Assembly: GCA_964595575.1 (NCBI GenBank)
Contig: CAZQRA010000012.1
Coordinates: forward strand, 1-64,000
From: PALSA-612 sp964595575
GTDB lineage: Bacteria; Actinomycetota; Thermoleophilia; Gaiellales; Gaiellaceae
Reading direction: 5' to 3'
Length of the DNA: 64,000 nt
The notes under the pieces were generated by a model. That model did not search any database and was not told the origin of the DNA. It worked only from the letters and a program-made list of their open reading frames with translations. How positions within the stretch are numbered: the stretch's first letter is position 1; each line of letters begins with the position of its first letter. Of the stretch, positions 1-8,151 are shown in pieces. A program made the position numbers and the translations under genes.

Positions 1-1
1 G

Positions 2-112
2 GCCAGAGTGGTCGCCATCATCACCCGCGAGTCGGCGGAGGAGCTCGGGCTCAAGGCGGGCGTGGAGGCGGCGGCGGTGGTGAAGGCGACCTCGGTCATG
101 GTCGAGCGGTGA
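2..112 (+). CDS. Mop/TOBE molybdate-binding domain protein, C-terminal fragment
   Basis: The reading frame is open from the window edge and ends at a TGA, giving about 36 residues that contain TRESAEELGLKAG and VVKATSVMV. This is the pattern of a Mop (TOBE) molybdenum-oxyanion-binding domain, found in molbindins, at the end of ModE and in ModC. The stop overlaps the GTG start of the next gene, a putative molybdate/sulfate permease, by a shared GTGA. That supports a molybdenum role. The N-terminal part lies outside the window, so whether it is a free molbindin or part of ModE/ModC cannot be told. Confidence 0.7.
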   Translation, partial: ARVVAIITRESAEELGLKAGVEAAAVVKATSVMVER

Positions 113-1251
113 GGCTCGACCGGAGGGAGCTGGCAGGAGCGGTCGCCGACCTGGGCGTGCTCGTGCCCATCGCCGTGGCCCTCGTCGTCACGAACGGGCT
201 CTCTCCCACCGCTGTCCTCCTCCCCGCCGGCCTCCTCTACGCCACCGCCGCCCTCGTCTACCGGCTGCCGGTCCCGGTCCAGCCGCTCAAGGCTCTGGGA
301 GCGATTGCCATCGCCAAGGGCCTGGGGCAAGACGAGATCGCCGCCGCCGCCCTCCTCATGGGCGCGGTCTTCGTCGTCTTGGGCAGAGTAGGTGCCCTCG
401 ATCTCGCGGCCCGCGCCTTTCCCAGGGCGATCATCCGCGGAGTCCAGCTCACGGTCGGCCTGCTCTTCCTGAAGGTGGCCTGGGGTCTCGCCGCCCATCC
501 CCCCCGGGCCTTCGCCGGCCAAGCCCTCGACCCCGCCTACGCCGTGCCCCTGGCCCTGGCGGCCGTCGCGCTCGCCCTGGCGCTCCGGCGTCGGCTCGTC
601 TCCCTCGCCCTGGTGGGCGTGGGAGCCGCCGTCATGGTCGCCCGCTCGGCCGGCGATCTCGCCCTCGGACCCTCGGCCCTCGATCCTCCCTCCCTGTCGG
701 CGGCCACGTTCTGGACGGCCTTCACCGTCCTCGTCGTGCCCCAGCTTCCGCTGACATTCGCCAACTCCTGCCTCGCCACGGCCGACGCCGCCCGCGCCTA
801 CTTCGGCGAGCGGGCGGCCAGGGTGCGCCCGGGGAGGCTGGCCACCACCCTGGGAGGAGCGAACCTGCTCGCCGGGGCCATCTCCGGCATGCCCGTGTGC
901 CACGGGGCCGGGGGCTTGACCGCCCACGTCAGCTTCGGTGCCCGCGGGGGCGGGGCCCCCTTGGCCATGGGGACGATCCTGGTCGCGCTCGGCCTCGGCC
1001 TCGGCTCCGGGCTCGCCGCCGTGCTGGCCGCCTTTCCCCTCCCCGTCCTCGCCGGCCTCCTCGCCGCCTCCGGCCTCCTCCACATCGGGCTCCTCCGCGA
1101 CCTGCGCGGCGGCCGCCAGTGGGCCTTCGCCCTCGCCGTGGGGGCGGTCGGCTTCCAGCTCAACCTCGCCTGGGCGGTGGGAGCTGGGCTCGCCCTGTGG
1201 TGGCTTCCCCGCTGCGCTCGTCTCCTTCGCGCCGCCCTTGCCTCCAGCTAG
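109..1251 (+). CDS. Putative molybdate/sulfate permease (MOT1-like, SulP-related)
   Basis: The 380-residue protein is almost entirely hydrophobic, with ten or more predicted membrane segments. It contains QPLKALGAIAIA near residue 65 and LPLTFANSCLATADAARAYF near residue 210, the two conserved blocks of the MOT1 molybdate transporter family, which is related to SulP. GMPVCHGAGGLTAHVSFGA around residue 260 matches the second half of the repeat. It would import molybdate, or possibly sulfate, across the cytoplasmic membrane. Its start overlaps the end of a Mop-domain gene by 4 bp, which favours molybdate. Substrate is inferred. Confidence 0.82.
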   Translation: MRLDRRELAGAVADLGVLVPIAVALVVTNGLSPTAVLLPAGLLYATAALVYRLPVPVQPLKALGAIAIAKGLGQDEIAAAALLMGAVFVVLGRVGALDLAARAFPRAIIRGVQLTVGLLFLKVAWGLAAHPPRAFAGQALDPAYAVPLALAAVALALALRRRLVSLALVGVGAAVMVARSAGDLALGPSALDPPSLSAATFWTAFTVLVVPQLPLTFANSCLATADAARAYFGERAARVRPGRLATTLGGANLLAGAISGMPVCHGAGGLTAHVSFGARGGGAPLAMGTILVALGLGLGSGLAAVLAAFPLPVLAGLLAASGLLHIGLLRDLRGGRQWAFALAVGAVGFQLNLAWAVGAGLALWWLPRCARLLRAALASS

Positions 1252-1256
1252 ACTGC

Positions 1257-1340
1257 CCGCTACCGGGGTGCTCCGCACGGTGCGGGGCTGAGATCACACC
1301 CGTCGAACCTGATCCGGGTAATACCGGCGAAGGGAGGCGC
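1257..1340 (+). promoter_or_regulatory. TPP (THI-box) riboswitch
   Basis: The segment holds the universal THI-box signatures in order: CGGGGTGC at 1264, GCTGAGA at 1287, and CCTGATCCGGGTAATACCGGCGA at about 1308-1330. The purine-rich AGGGAGG at 1331-1337 is both the 3' end of the motif and the ribosome-binding site of the gene starting at 1343. Bases GCTACC before the motif can pair with GGAGGC after it to close P1, apart from one mismatch. Thiamin pyrophosphate binding would then hide the ribosome-binding site, so control is probably translational. No U-tract terminator is visible. Confidence 0.93.
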
Positions 1341-1342
1341 TC

Positions 1343-2695
1343 GTGGACAAGACACCTTCGTGGGGCATCGATCCCGTCCCCCAGCGGCTGCGCGTGCTCG
1401 GGTTCTTCGACACCTTCCTCCTGTGGGGGAACCTCGGCATCTCGCTGCTCGTCCTCGTCCTGCCCGCGTACTTCGATCTCTCGCTCGACCGAGCCCTCCT
1501 GGCCATGCTCGTGGGCGGCGTGATCGGCAACGCCCTCCTCGCCGTGGCCGGCATGATCGGGGCCGACGGCAGGGTGCCGACCATGGTGCTGCAGCGGGCG
1601 CCGCTCGGCCGGCACGGCTCCTACCTGGCCACGGTGCTCAACGTGCTCCAGTGCCTGGGCTGGGCGATCTTCGAGCTGATCGTGATCGCTACCGCCGCCG
1701 GGCTTCTCTCCGAGAAGCTCTTCGGCTTTGAAGGCAAGTGGCTGTGGACGCTGCTCTTCGGCGGCCTGGCCACCCTGCTTGCCTTCCTGGGCCCGGTCGG
1801 CTTCGTCCGCCGGTACGTGCGCAAGGTGGCGGTGTGGGCGGTCGCGGCCTCGCTCGTCTACCTGGCCTGGTGGGTCCTAGACGGCGCCCGCGGCCGCTCC
1901 CTGTGGTCGGAGGAGGGGCACCAGGGCTCGTTCTGGGTGGCGGTCGACATCGTCATCGCCGTCACCGTCTCCTGGGCGCCCCTGGTCGCCGACTACACCC
2001 GGTTCACCCGCAGCCGCAAGTCCGCCTTCTTCGGCGTAGGCCTGGGCTACCTGCTTCCCACCTTCTTCCAGTTCGGCTTCGGCTCCGTCCTCGTCCTCTC
2101 CCGGGGGGTCGACCCCGCCCACCCCGAGCTCATCCTCACCGCCATCGCCGGCGGGGGCGTCGCCGCCGCCCTCGCCCTCCTTGCCCTGACCGTGGACGAG
2201 ACGGACGAGGCCTTCGCCAACGTCTACTCGACCGCCGTCTCCCTCCAGAACCTCCTGCCCCGGGTCTCTCAGCGCCTCCTCATCGGCCTGGCGGCAGCCC
2301 TGGCTACCGGGGGCGCCCTCCTCATCGACCTTCGCCAGTACGAGGCGTTCCTGTTCCTGCTGGGATCCTTCTTCGTGCCCTTGCTCGGGGTGCTGGTCGC
2401 TCACTGGCTCGCGAGCGGGGCCCGGTACGGGGCCGAGGACATCTTTGCCGGCCCAGCCGTACGCCCCTTCCACGTGGCCGCCTGGCTGGTGGGGTTCGGC
2501 CTCTACCAGTGGCTGTCCCCGGCAGGGCCGAGCTGGTGGCTCGACCTGTGGCAAGGGGCAAGCCCTCGACCCGTCGACTTCTCCGCCTCGCTGCCGAGCT
2601 TTGCCGCCGCCTTCGTCCTCTCCCTCCTGGCAGGAGTCCTGGAGCGAGCGCTCACGTCTCGGCCGGCCGAGGCAGAGGCAGAGGCGGGCGCGTGA
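1343..2695 (+). CDS. cytX: Hydroxymethylpyrimidine transporter CytX (NCS1 family)
   Basis: The 450-residue integral membrane protein begins with a GTG whose ribosome-binding site lies inside the TPP riboswitch. The N-terminal pattern PVPQRLRVLGFFDTFLLWGN and the block VSWAPLVADYTRFTRS near residue 215 are typical of the NCS1 cytosine/allantoin permease superfamily. Riboswitch-controlled members are CytX, thought to import the thiamin pyrimidine precursor hydroxymethylpyrimidine. About 12 membrane segments are expected. The family call is firm; the substrate rests on the riboswitch. Confidence 0.88.
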   Translation: MDKTPSWGIDPVPQRLRVLGFFDTFLLWGNLGISLLVLVLPAYFDLSLDRALLAMLVGGVIGNALLAVAGMIGADGRVPTMVLQRAPLGRHGSYLATVLNVLQCLGWAIFELIVIATAAGLLSEKLFGFEGKWLWTLLFGGLATLLAFLGPVGFVRRYVRKVAVWAVAASLVYLAWWVLDGARGRSLWSEEGHQGSFWVAVDIVIAVTVSWAPLVADYTRFTRSRKSAFFGVGLGYLLPTFFQFGFGSVLVLSRGVDPAHPELILTAIAGGGVAAALALLALTVDETDEAFANVYSTAVSLQNLLPRVSQRLLIGLAAALATGGALLIDLRQYEAFLFLLGSFFVPLLGVLVAHWLASGARYGAEDIFAGPAVRPFHVAAWLVGFGLYQWLSPAGPSWWLDLWQGASPRPVDFSASLPSFAAAFVLSLLAGVLERALTSRPAEAEAEAGA

Positions 2696-3078
2696 GGGCG
2701 ATCGTAGCCACCGTGCAGGGGACGTGGACCGTCGATCTGGAGACCGAGGAGGCGACGGAGGGAGGGGACGAGCCGATCCAGACCCGCCCTTCGGCCACCG
2801 CCCTCCCTCGGGTGGTGGCAAGCTCGCAGGCGGGATCGACGGTGGTCGCCGTGGTCGCCGCCCGCCCTCCCCTCCTCGTCTCCCACGACGGGGGGCGAAC
2901 CTGGCGGGAGGCAGGACGCGGCCTTCCTCCCGGCTTCGCGGTGGCCGTCAGCGAGGAGTGCCCCGACCTCATCGTCTTCGCCGCCAGAAACCGGCTCTTC
3001 GTCTCCCGAGACGGGGGGCGGTTCTGGCGAGCCTTGCAGCCGGAGCTCCCTGACATCGAGGCGGTAGCGCTCGCCTGA
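2692..3078 (+). CDS. Small Asp-box (BNR) repeat protein
   Basis: The GTG start overlaps the stop of cytX by 4 bp (GTGA), so it is translationally coupled to it. The 128-residue product has two Asp-box motifs, SHDGGRTWREAG and SRDGGRFWRAL, each of the S-x-D-G-G-x-x-W type found in BNR beta-propellers such as sialidases and photosystem assembly factors. No signal peptide is apparent. Two motifs in 128 residues are too few for a full propeller, so it may be a fragment fold or may oligomerise. No function can be assigned. Confidence 0.72.
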   Translation: MRAIVATVQGTWTVDLETEEATEGGDEPIQTRPSATALPRVVASSQAGSTVVAVVAARPPLLVSHDGGRTWREAGRGLPPGFAVAVSEECPDLIVFAARNRLFVSRDGGRFWRALQPELPDIEAVALA

Positions 3079-3109
3079 CCGTCAGCGCCGACCCAGCAGG
3101 GAGACTGGG

Positions 3110-3955
3110 CTAGAGGCGAAACTCGCCTCGGGCGACAACGTGGGCTCGGCCGCCCACCTCTACCCGCTCGATGCGTTCGGGCGATCCCTGGGCGCGAGCG
3201 TAGAGCCTGGAGGGACGGCCGATCTCCTCCCCCTGCGAGATCTCGATCTCCTGGCCGCAGAGGACGCGACCATAGCGGACGAGGTGCACCACCAGGGGCC
3301 CAGCGGCAGACCCGGTAGCGGCGTCCTCGTCCACGCCCCCGGCGGGAAAAAACACGCGCGCCTTCCAGCCCCGGCCGGCCCCGGCGGCGACGTTCACGCC
3401 CAGCGCCTCCGGCAGCCGGCCGAGCCGGCGCAGGTCAGGGACGAGCGCCGCCACCTCCTGCGGCCTCTCCAGGACGACGACCACGTGCTGGAGGCCGACG
3501 TCGTACACGTCCACGGGAAGCTGGGAGCGCTCCACCCCTAACGCCTGGAGGAGCGCCTCCGGCTCCGGGTAGGGCGCCGCTACGGGGAGGGGCTGCTCCA
3601 TGCGGCCGAAGACGATGCGGGCCTGCTCCCGCTCCAGACGCACGGGGATCAGGCCGGCCCCCGTCTCCAGGCGGATCTCGTCCAGCTGCAGCGGGCCGGC
3701 CAGAACGAAGGCGGCTCCCAGCACCGGATGGCCGGCGAAGGGAACCTCTAGGGCCGGCGTGAAGATGCGCAGCCTGGCGTGGCCTTCGCCCTCGGGGGGG
3801 AAAACGAACACCGTTTCCGAGAAGCCGATCTCCCGGGCGAGCGGGAGCAGCAGCTCCTCGGGGATGTCCCGGGCATCGGTGAAGACGGCGAGCTGGTTTC
3901 CGGCTAGGGGCCGATCGGCGAAGACGTCGCAGAGGACGAAGCGAAAGCGGCGCAC
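3110..3955 (-). CDS. PhzF family isomerase
   Basis: The 281-residue protein has the PhzF/DapF-like double-barrel pattern. DVFADRPLAGNQLAVF lies at the N-terminus, FSETVF near residue 45 carries the family's catalytic Glu, LEVPFAGHPVLGAAF lies near residue 70, and DEDAATGSAAGPL lies near residue 210. PhzF proteins isomerise or epimerise small acids; most genomic members have unknown substrates, and there are no phenazine genes here. GTG start 6 bp after the stop of the DtxR-type regulator gene, so the two probably share a transcript. Confidence 0.88.
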   Translation of the reverse strand: MRRFRFVLCDVFADRPLAGNQLAVFTDARDIPEELLLPLAREIGFSETVFVFPPEGEGHARLRIFTPALEVPFAGHPVLGAAFVLAGPLQLDEIRLETGAGLIPVRLEREQARIVFGRMEQPLPVAAPYPEPEALLQALGVERSQLPVDVYDVGLQHVVVVLERPQEVAALVPDLRRLGRLPEALGVNVAAGAGRGWKARVFFPAGGVDEDAATGSAAGPLVVHLVRYGRVLCGQEIEISQGEEIGRPSRLYARAQGSPERIERVEVGGRAHVVARGEFRL

Positions 3956-3961
3956 CCAGGG

Positions 3962-4621
3962 CTAGGACACGCCGATCTGGGCAGCGAGCTGACGGGAGAT
4001 GGCCCGCTCCTTGCCCCGGGCCCGAACCTTGAGCGGGCCCCCGAAGGGCGCCGCCTCCACGAGCTCGACCGGCGCTCCCGGGAGGAGGTCGAGGCTGCGC
4101 AGGTAGCGCAGGAGATCGCTGTCCTCGTCCGGCACCCGCACGACCGTGGAGCGCTCCCCCGGCCGCAGATCGTCCAGGGACCGCACCTCCTCGCTGGCCA
4201 GGTTGAGGTCGGCGTCGGGGATGGGGTCCCCGTGCGGGTCGTGGGTGGGGAAGCCGAGGGTGCGGTCGATGCGGGCCTCCAGCTCCTCGGACAGGGCGTG
4301 CTCGAGCCGGTCGGCCTCGGCGTGCACGTCCTCGATCGCCACGCCCAGGGTCTCGGCCAGGTACCGCTCGAGCAGGCGGTGGTGACGGATCACCTCCACC
4401 GCCGCCTTGCGACCGGCCTCGGTGAGGGTCACTCCCTTGTACTTCTCGTGGCGCACGAGCTTGAGGGCGGCGAGCTTCTTGAGCATGGCGGTGGCGGAGG
4501 GGGGCGACACCCCCACCCGCTCGGCCAGGGCCGAGGTGGTGGCCCGGCTGTGCTCGGCCTCGAGCTTGTAGATCTCCTTGAGGTAGTCCTGGGCGGTCTG
4601 GCTGAGCGGGGCTGGCGACAT
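3962..4621 (-). CDS. DtxR/MntR family metal-dependent regulator
   Basis: The 219-residue protein has the three-part DtxR layout: a winged helix-turn-helix (residues about 8-65, ATTSALAERVGVSPPSATAMLKKL), a metal-binding dimerisation domain (about 66-140, HHRLLERYL and EADRLEH), and a C-terminal SH3/FeoA-like domain (about 150-219). At the place where iron-sensing DtxR has Cys (EACRWEH) this protein has Asp. The acidic ligand resembles manganese-sensing MntR, so manganese is my preferred metal by inference. It diverges from a multicopper oxidase and a ZIP transporter, its likely targets. Confidence 0.9.
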   Translation of the reverse strand: MSPAPLSQTAQDYLKEIYKLEAEHSRATTSALAERVGVSPPSATAMLKKLAALKLVRHEKYKGVTLTEAGRKAAVEVIRHHRLLERYLAETLGVAIEDVHAEADRLEHALSEELEARIDRTLGFPTHDPHGDPIPDADLNLASEEVRSLDDLRPGERSTVVRVPDEDSDLLRYLRSLDLLPGAPVELVEAAPFGGPLKVRARGKERAISRQLAAQIGVS

Positions 4622-4647
4622 GCGCAGGCCAACTATATACTTTCGAC
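4622..4647. promoter_or_regulatory. Divergent promoter region, DtxR-type regulator / multicopper oxidase
   Basis: Only 26 bp separate two divergent start codons. On the plus strand TATACT (4636-4641) sits 6 nt before the GTG at 4648. On the minus strand TATAGT (4637-4632) sits 10 nt before the ATG at 4621. Both -10 elements overlap, and the plus transcript would be leaderless. A regulator bound here would block both genes. I see no convincing DtxR-type palindrome. Confidence 0.55.
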
Positions 4648-5640
4648 GTGTCTAAATTCTTGACGAGGAGGCAGCTTCTCGTCGCCGGGGCGCCGCTCCT
4701 CGCGGCTCCCCCGCTCGCCAAGCTGGCTCTCGACGCCGATGGGCAGGGAGTCCGGGCGGCCTCCCGCCCTCACAGCCACGAGGCCCCTGCGCATCCCATG
4801 GTCGGCGCCCAGGTGCCGGCGCCCGGCGGCCCCCACGACCTCGATCACCTGCTCTACCCTCCGCCCCCGCTTCCCCACCAGCCCGGACGGGTACGCGAGT
4901 ACCGCCTGACCGCCATCGACCGGGAGATCGAGGTGGCCAAGGGCGTCACCTTCCCGGCCTGGACCTACAACGGCACCGTTCCCGGCCCGGTGATCAGGGC
5001 CACCGAGGATGACCTCCTCCGCGTGCGGTTCGTGAACGCGGGCTCGCACCCCCATACCATCCACTTCCACGGCATCCACCCGGCCGACATGGACGGCGTG
5101 TTCGAGGTGGTGGTGCCGGGGGAGTCCTTCACCTACGAGTTCCCGGCCCGTCCCTACGGCTTCCACCTCTACCACTGCCACGCCACCCCGCTCAAGAAGC
5201 ACATCGCCAAAGGTCTCTACGGGGCCTTCATCGTCGATCCGCCCGAGCCTCGACCCCCGGCCCAGGAGCTGGTCATGGTCATGAACGGCTACGACACGGA
5301 CGGCGACGGGGAGAACAACTTCTACACCGTCAACGGGCTCGCTTTCTACTACGCGAAGTACCCGATCCGGGTTCGCCGGGGACGGTTGGTGCGCATCTAC
5401 CTCGCCAACCTCACGGAATTCGACCTCGTGAACTCCTTCCACCTCCACGGCGACTTCTTCCGCTACTACCCCACGGGCTCGGGGGATGTCTTCGAGTACA
5501 CGGACACGGTCATGCTCTGCCAGGGCCAGCGGGGCATCCTGGAGATCGAGTTCCACCACACCGGCCTCTTCATGTTTCACGCCCACCAGTCCGAGTTCAC
5601 CGAGCTCGGCTGGATGGGCTTCTTCGACGTGGTCGACTGA
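4648..5640 (+). CDS. Two-domain multicopper oxidase (T1 copper site in domain 1)
   Basis: The 330-residue protein starts with TRRQLLVAGAPLLAAPPLA, a twin-arginine-like export signal. It has two cupredoxin domains. Domain 1 carries HTIHFHGIH near residue 135 and YHCHATPLKKHIAKGLYG near 175; domain 2 carries NSFHLHGDFF near 265 and FMFHAHQSEF near 310. The Cys of the type 1 copper site is present only in domain 1, the arrangement called type B two-domain oxidase. It would oxidise a metal ion or phenolic outside the membrane. It is followed by a ZIP transporter and faces a DtxR/MntR regulator, suggesting metal-ion oxidation; this is inference. The GTG follows a -10 box by 6 nt. Confidence 0.87.
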   Translation: MSKFLTRRQLLVAGAPLLAAPPLAKLALDADGQGVRAASRPHSHEAPAHPMVGAQVPAPGGPHDLDHLLYPPPPLPHQPGRVREYRLTAIDREIEVAKGVTFPAWTYNGTVPGPVIRATEDDLLRVRFVNAGSHPHTIHFHGIHPADMDGVFEVVVPGESFTYEFPARPYGFHLYHCHATPLKKHIAKGLYGAFIVDPPEPRPPAQELVMVMNGYDTDGDGENNFYTVNGLAFYYAKYPIRVRRGRLVRIYLANLTEFDLVNSFHLHGDFFRYYPTGSGDVFEYTDTVMLCQGQRGILEIEFHHTGLFMFHAHQSEFTELGWMGFFDVVD

Positions 5641-6842
5641 TGGGCTCGGGCGCCGTCGCCGAGGAGCGAAGAACGGGGCGCTGGCGCCTGTGGGCGCTCG
5701 TGCCCATCCTCCTCCTGGTGGCGGCGGTGTCCCTCTTCGCCTCGGCTGGGGGCCCGCTCGTGGCGCTGGTCGGCTCCAGCCCGCCGCCCACGGACGAGCT
5801 CGACATCCGCCGGGTCGAGCTCCGGCGCGGCGAGATCCGCATCCGCGTCACCAACCCCCAGCGGGACGCCATCACCATCGGCTCGGTGAGCGTGGACGAC
5901 GCGATCGTCCCGTTCACGGTCGAAGGTCCCACGACCCTGGGGCGCCTTCGGTCGAGCACCATCGTCGTCCCCTACGACTGGGTGGAGGGCGACCCCCTCG
6001 TGGTCGGGGTGACGAGCTCGACCGGCATCCAAGTGCAGAGGGAGATCACGGCGGCCGTGGAGACTCCCAGGGCCACGGCAGCGAGCGTCCTCGGCTACGC
6101 CCTCATCGGCTTTCTGGTCGGAGTGGTGCCGGTCGCCCTCGGTCTTCTCTGGCTACCCGCCCTGCGCGGCGCCGACCGCCGCTGGCTCTCTGCCTTCATG
6201 GCCCTCACGGCCGGCCTCCTCGCCTTCCTGGCGGTGGACGCCCTGGCCGAGGCGCTCGACCTCCAGGCCTCCCTCCCCGGCCCCCTAGGCGGCACTGGGC
6301 TCGTGCTCCTCGGCGTTGCGGGAAGCTACCTCCTCCTGAGCTTCGTCTCCGAGCGGTTGGGGCGCAGGGAGGGAAGGGCAGGCCGGATGCTCTCGGGAAC
6401 GGCTCTTGCCACCCTGGTCGCGATCGGGATCGGCCTCCACAACCTAGGCGAGGGTCTTGCCATCGGCTCCTCGTTCGCCCTGGGCGAGCTTGCCCTCGGC
6501 ACCTTCCTGGTGGTGGGGTTCATGGTCCACAACGTCACTGAGGGTCTCGGCATCGCGGCTCCCATCGCCGACCGCGGGCAGGCGGGGCTCGGCGGGCTCT
6601 CGGCGCTCGCCCTCGTGGCCGGCGCTCCCACCATCGCCGGGGCCTGGATCGGCGGCTTCCTGACGAGCGACCTCTTGGGCGTCCTCTTCTTCTCCCTCGC
6701 GACGGGAGCGGCCCTCCAGGTCGTGCTCGAGGTGGGTCGCTACGTCGCCCGCACCGCCCCCGGCGGCCTGCGCTCGGGCTGGGTGAGCACCGGGTTCGTC
6801 GCCGGCATCCTCGCCATGTACCTCACCGGCCTTCTCGTCTAG
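5640..6842 (+). CDS. ZIP family metal transporter with extracytoplasmic N-terminal domain
   Basis: The ATG overlaps the TGA of the multicopper oxidase by one base. The first 160 residues form one membrane anchor (about 17-40) and a beta-rich domain; the remaining 240 are a ZIP permease. The paired ZIP signatures HNLGEGLAIG (about residue 268) and HNVTEGLGIA (about 297) supply the metal-binding His and Glu residues. ZIP proteins import divalent Zn, Mn or Fe. Linkage to a periplasmic oxidase and an MntR-like regulator suggests manganese or iron. The N-terminal extension is not usual for ZIP proteins and I do not recognise it. Confidence 0.87.
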   Translation: MGSGAVAEERRTGRWRLWALVPILLLVAAVSLFASAGGPLVALVGSSPPPTDELDIRRVELRRGEIRIRVTNPQRDAITIGSVSVDDAIVPFTVEGPTTLGRLRSSTIVVPYDWVEGDPLVVGVTSSTGIQVQREITAAVETPRATAASVLGYALIGFLVGVVPVALGLLWLPALRGADRRWLSAFMALTAGLLAFLAVDALAEALDLQASLPGPLGGTGLVLLGVAGSYLLLSFVSERLGRREGRAGRMLSGTALATLVAIGIGLHNLGEGLAIGSSFALGELALGTFLVVGFMVHNVTEGLGIAAPIADRGQAGLGGLSALALVAGAPTIAGAWIGGFLTSDLLGVLFFSLATGAALQVVLEVGRYVARTAPGGLRSGWVSTGFVAGILAMYLTGLLV

Positions 6843-6888
6843 CCCCCTCGTCGCCAGGGCTCGTCCCCAGCGTGGCAGGCTATCTCTC

Positions 6889-7283
6889 GTGCGCCTGTAC
6901 CTCGTCCGCCACGCCCAGGCCGAGCCCGGCGAGCCCGATGCCCTCCGCCCCCTGACCCCAGCCGGGCGGCGGCAGGCTGAGGAGCTGGGACGCCGGCTTC
7001 GAGCTCAGGGGGTGTGCCCGGCCGCGGTCCTCACCAGCCCCCTCCTGCGGGCCCGGGAGACGGGGAGGCGATCGCCCGGGCCACAGGTGCCTCCTGCCGC
7101 TCGGACGAGCGGCTGGCGCCGGGAGCGACCGTCGAGGGCGTCCTCGCGGCCGCTCGGGAGGCAGGAGATCCGGTGGTCGTGGTCGCTCACCAGCCCGACT
7201 GCGGGCGCATCGCCGCCGCCCTGGGCGACGGTACCGAGCCACCCTTCCCTGCGGGCTCCATGGTCGCCCTCGACGTAGGCTGA
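6889..7283 (+). pseudogene. sixA: SixA-like phosphohistidine phosphatase, frameshifted
   Basis: The N-terminal half is a normal histidine phosphatase: LYLVRHAQAE with the catalytic RHG-like triad (here RHA), LTPAGRRQAEELG, and TSPLLRARET. After RARET, at GGGG 7062-7065, the matching C-terminal half (EAIARATGA, VVVVAHQPDCGRIAAALG, FPAGSMVALDVG) continues in another frame and stops at 7283. One extra G would restore a single 131-residue protein. It is either a real frameshift or a homopolymer sequencing error. SixA removes phosphate from histidine phosphotransfer proteins; no partner is present here. Confidence 0.8.
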
Positions 7284-7287
7284 GGCC

Positions 7288-8151
7288 GTGACCGCGGTCA
7301 CCGTGAGCAAGCTCCGCAAGTCCTACGGCGACCACGAGGCCCTGCGGGGGATCAGCTTCGAGATCGAGGAGGGGGAGGTGTTCGGCCTCCTCGGCCCCAA
7401 CGGGGCCGGCAAGACGACCACGGTGGAGATCCTGGAAGGCTACCGCCGCCGGGACGGGGGCGAGGTGCGGGTGCTGGGAGTCGACCCCGAGCGGGGGAAT
7501 GCCTCGTTTCGGGAGCGAGTGGGGATCGTGCTTCAGTCCTCGGCCATGTACCAGAACCTCACGGTGGCCGAGCACGTGGCCCTCTTCGCCGGCTACTACC
7601 GACGACCTCGGGACGTGGACGAGGTGATCGAGCTCGTCGGCCTCACGGCCAAGCGGGAGGCCCGGGTCAAGACCCTCTCCGGCGGCCAGAAGCGCCGTCT
7701 CGATCTCGCCTTAGGCTTGGTCGGCGACCCCGAGCTCTTGTTCCTGGACGAGCCCACCACCGGCTTCGATCCCGCGGCCCGCCGGGCGGCCTGGGACATG
7801 ATCCGGTCGCTACGGGCGCTGGGAAAGACGGTCCTCCTCACCACCCACTACCTGGACGAGGCAGAGCAGCTGGCCGACCGGGTGGCGGTGCTGCGCGAGG
7901 GCCGCATCGTCGCCTTGGGGACTCCTGGGGAGCTCGTCAGCGGAAGCGCGGAGACAGAGATCCGCTTCCGCCTGGACGGAAAGGAGCAGGTGGTGACGAC
8001 GAGGGAGCCGACCCGCCTTCTCCACGAGCTCACCGGCCGGGCCTTGGCCCAGGGCCGCGAGCTCGAGGATCTCCGCGTGCGCCGCCCCACCCTGGAGGAG
8101 ATCTACCTCTCCCTGACGGGGGAAGGAGACGCGTCGGAGGGGGAGCGATGA
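7288..8151 (+). CDS. ABC transporter ATP-binding protein (DrrA/CcmA-type exporter)
   Basis: A 287-residue ATPase with Walker A GPNGAGKTTT (residues about 36-45), Q-loop VLQSSAMYQNLT, signature LSGGQKRRLDLALGL, Walker B LLFLDEPTTGFD and H-loop LLTTHYLDEAEQLAD. The C-terminal 60 residues are the substrate-independent extension common in ABC-2 exporters. It overlaps the following permease gene by 4 bp, so the two form one exporter. The substrate (drug, lipid or polysaccharide) cannot be told. It lies 4 bp after the broken sixA. Confidence 0.92.
   Translation: MTAVTVSKLRKSYGDHEALRGISFEIEEGEVFGLLGPNGAGKTTTVEILEGYRRRDGGEVRVLGVDPERGNASFRERVGIVLQSSAMYQNLTVAEHVALFAGYYRRPRDVDEVIELVGLTAKREARVKTLSGGQKRRLDLALGLVGDPELLFLDEPTTGFDPAARRAAWDMIRSLRALGKTVLLTTHYLDEAEQLADRVAVLREGRIVALGTPGELVSGSAETEIRFRLDGKEQVVTTREPTRLLHELTGRALAQGRELEDLRVRRPTLEEIYLSLTGEGDASEGER

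Noticed and set aside
4622..4665. A DtxR/MntR-type inverted repeat (TCTAAATTCTTGA region)
   Set aside because: Only four of six pairs match and it does not resemble known iron or manganese boxes.
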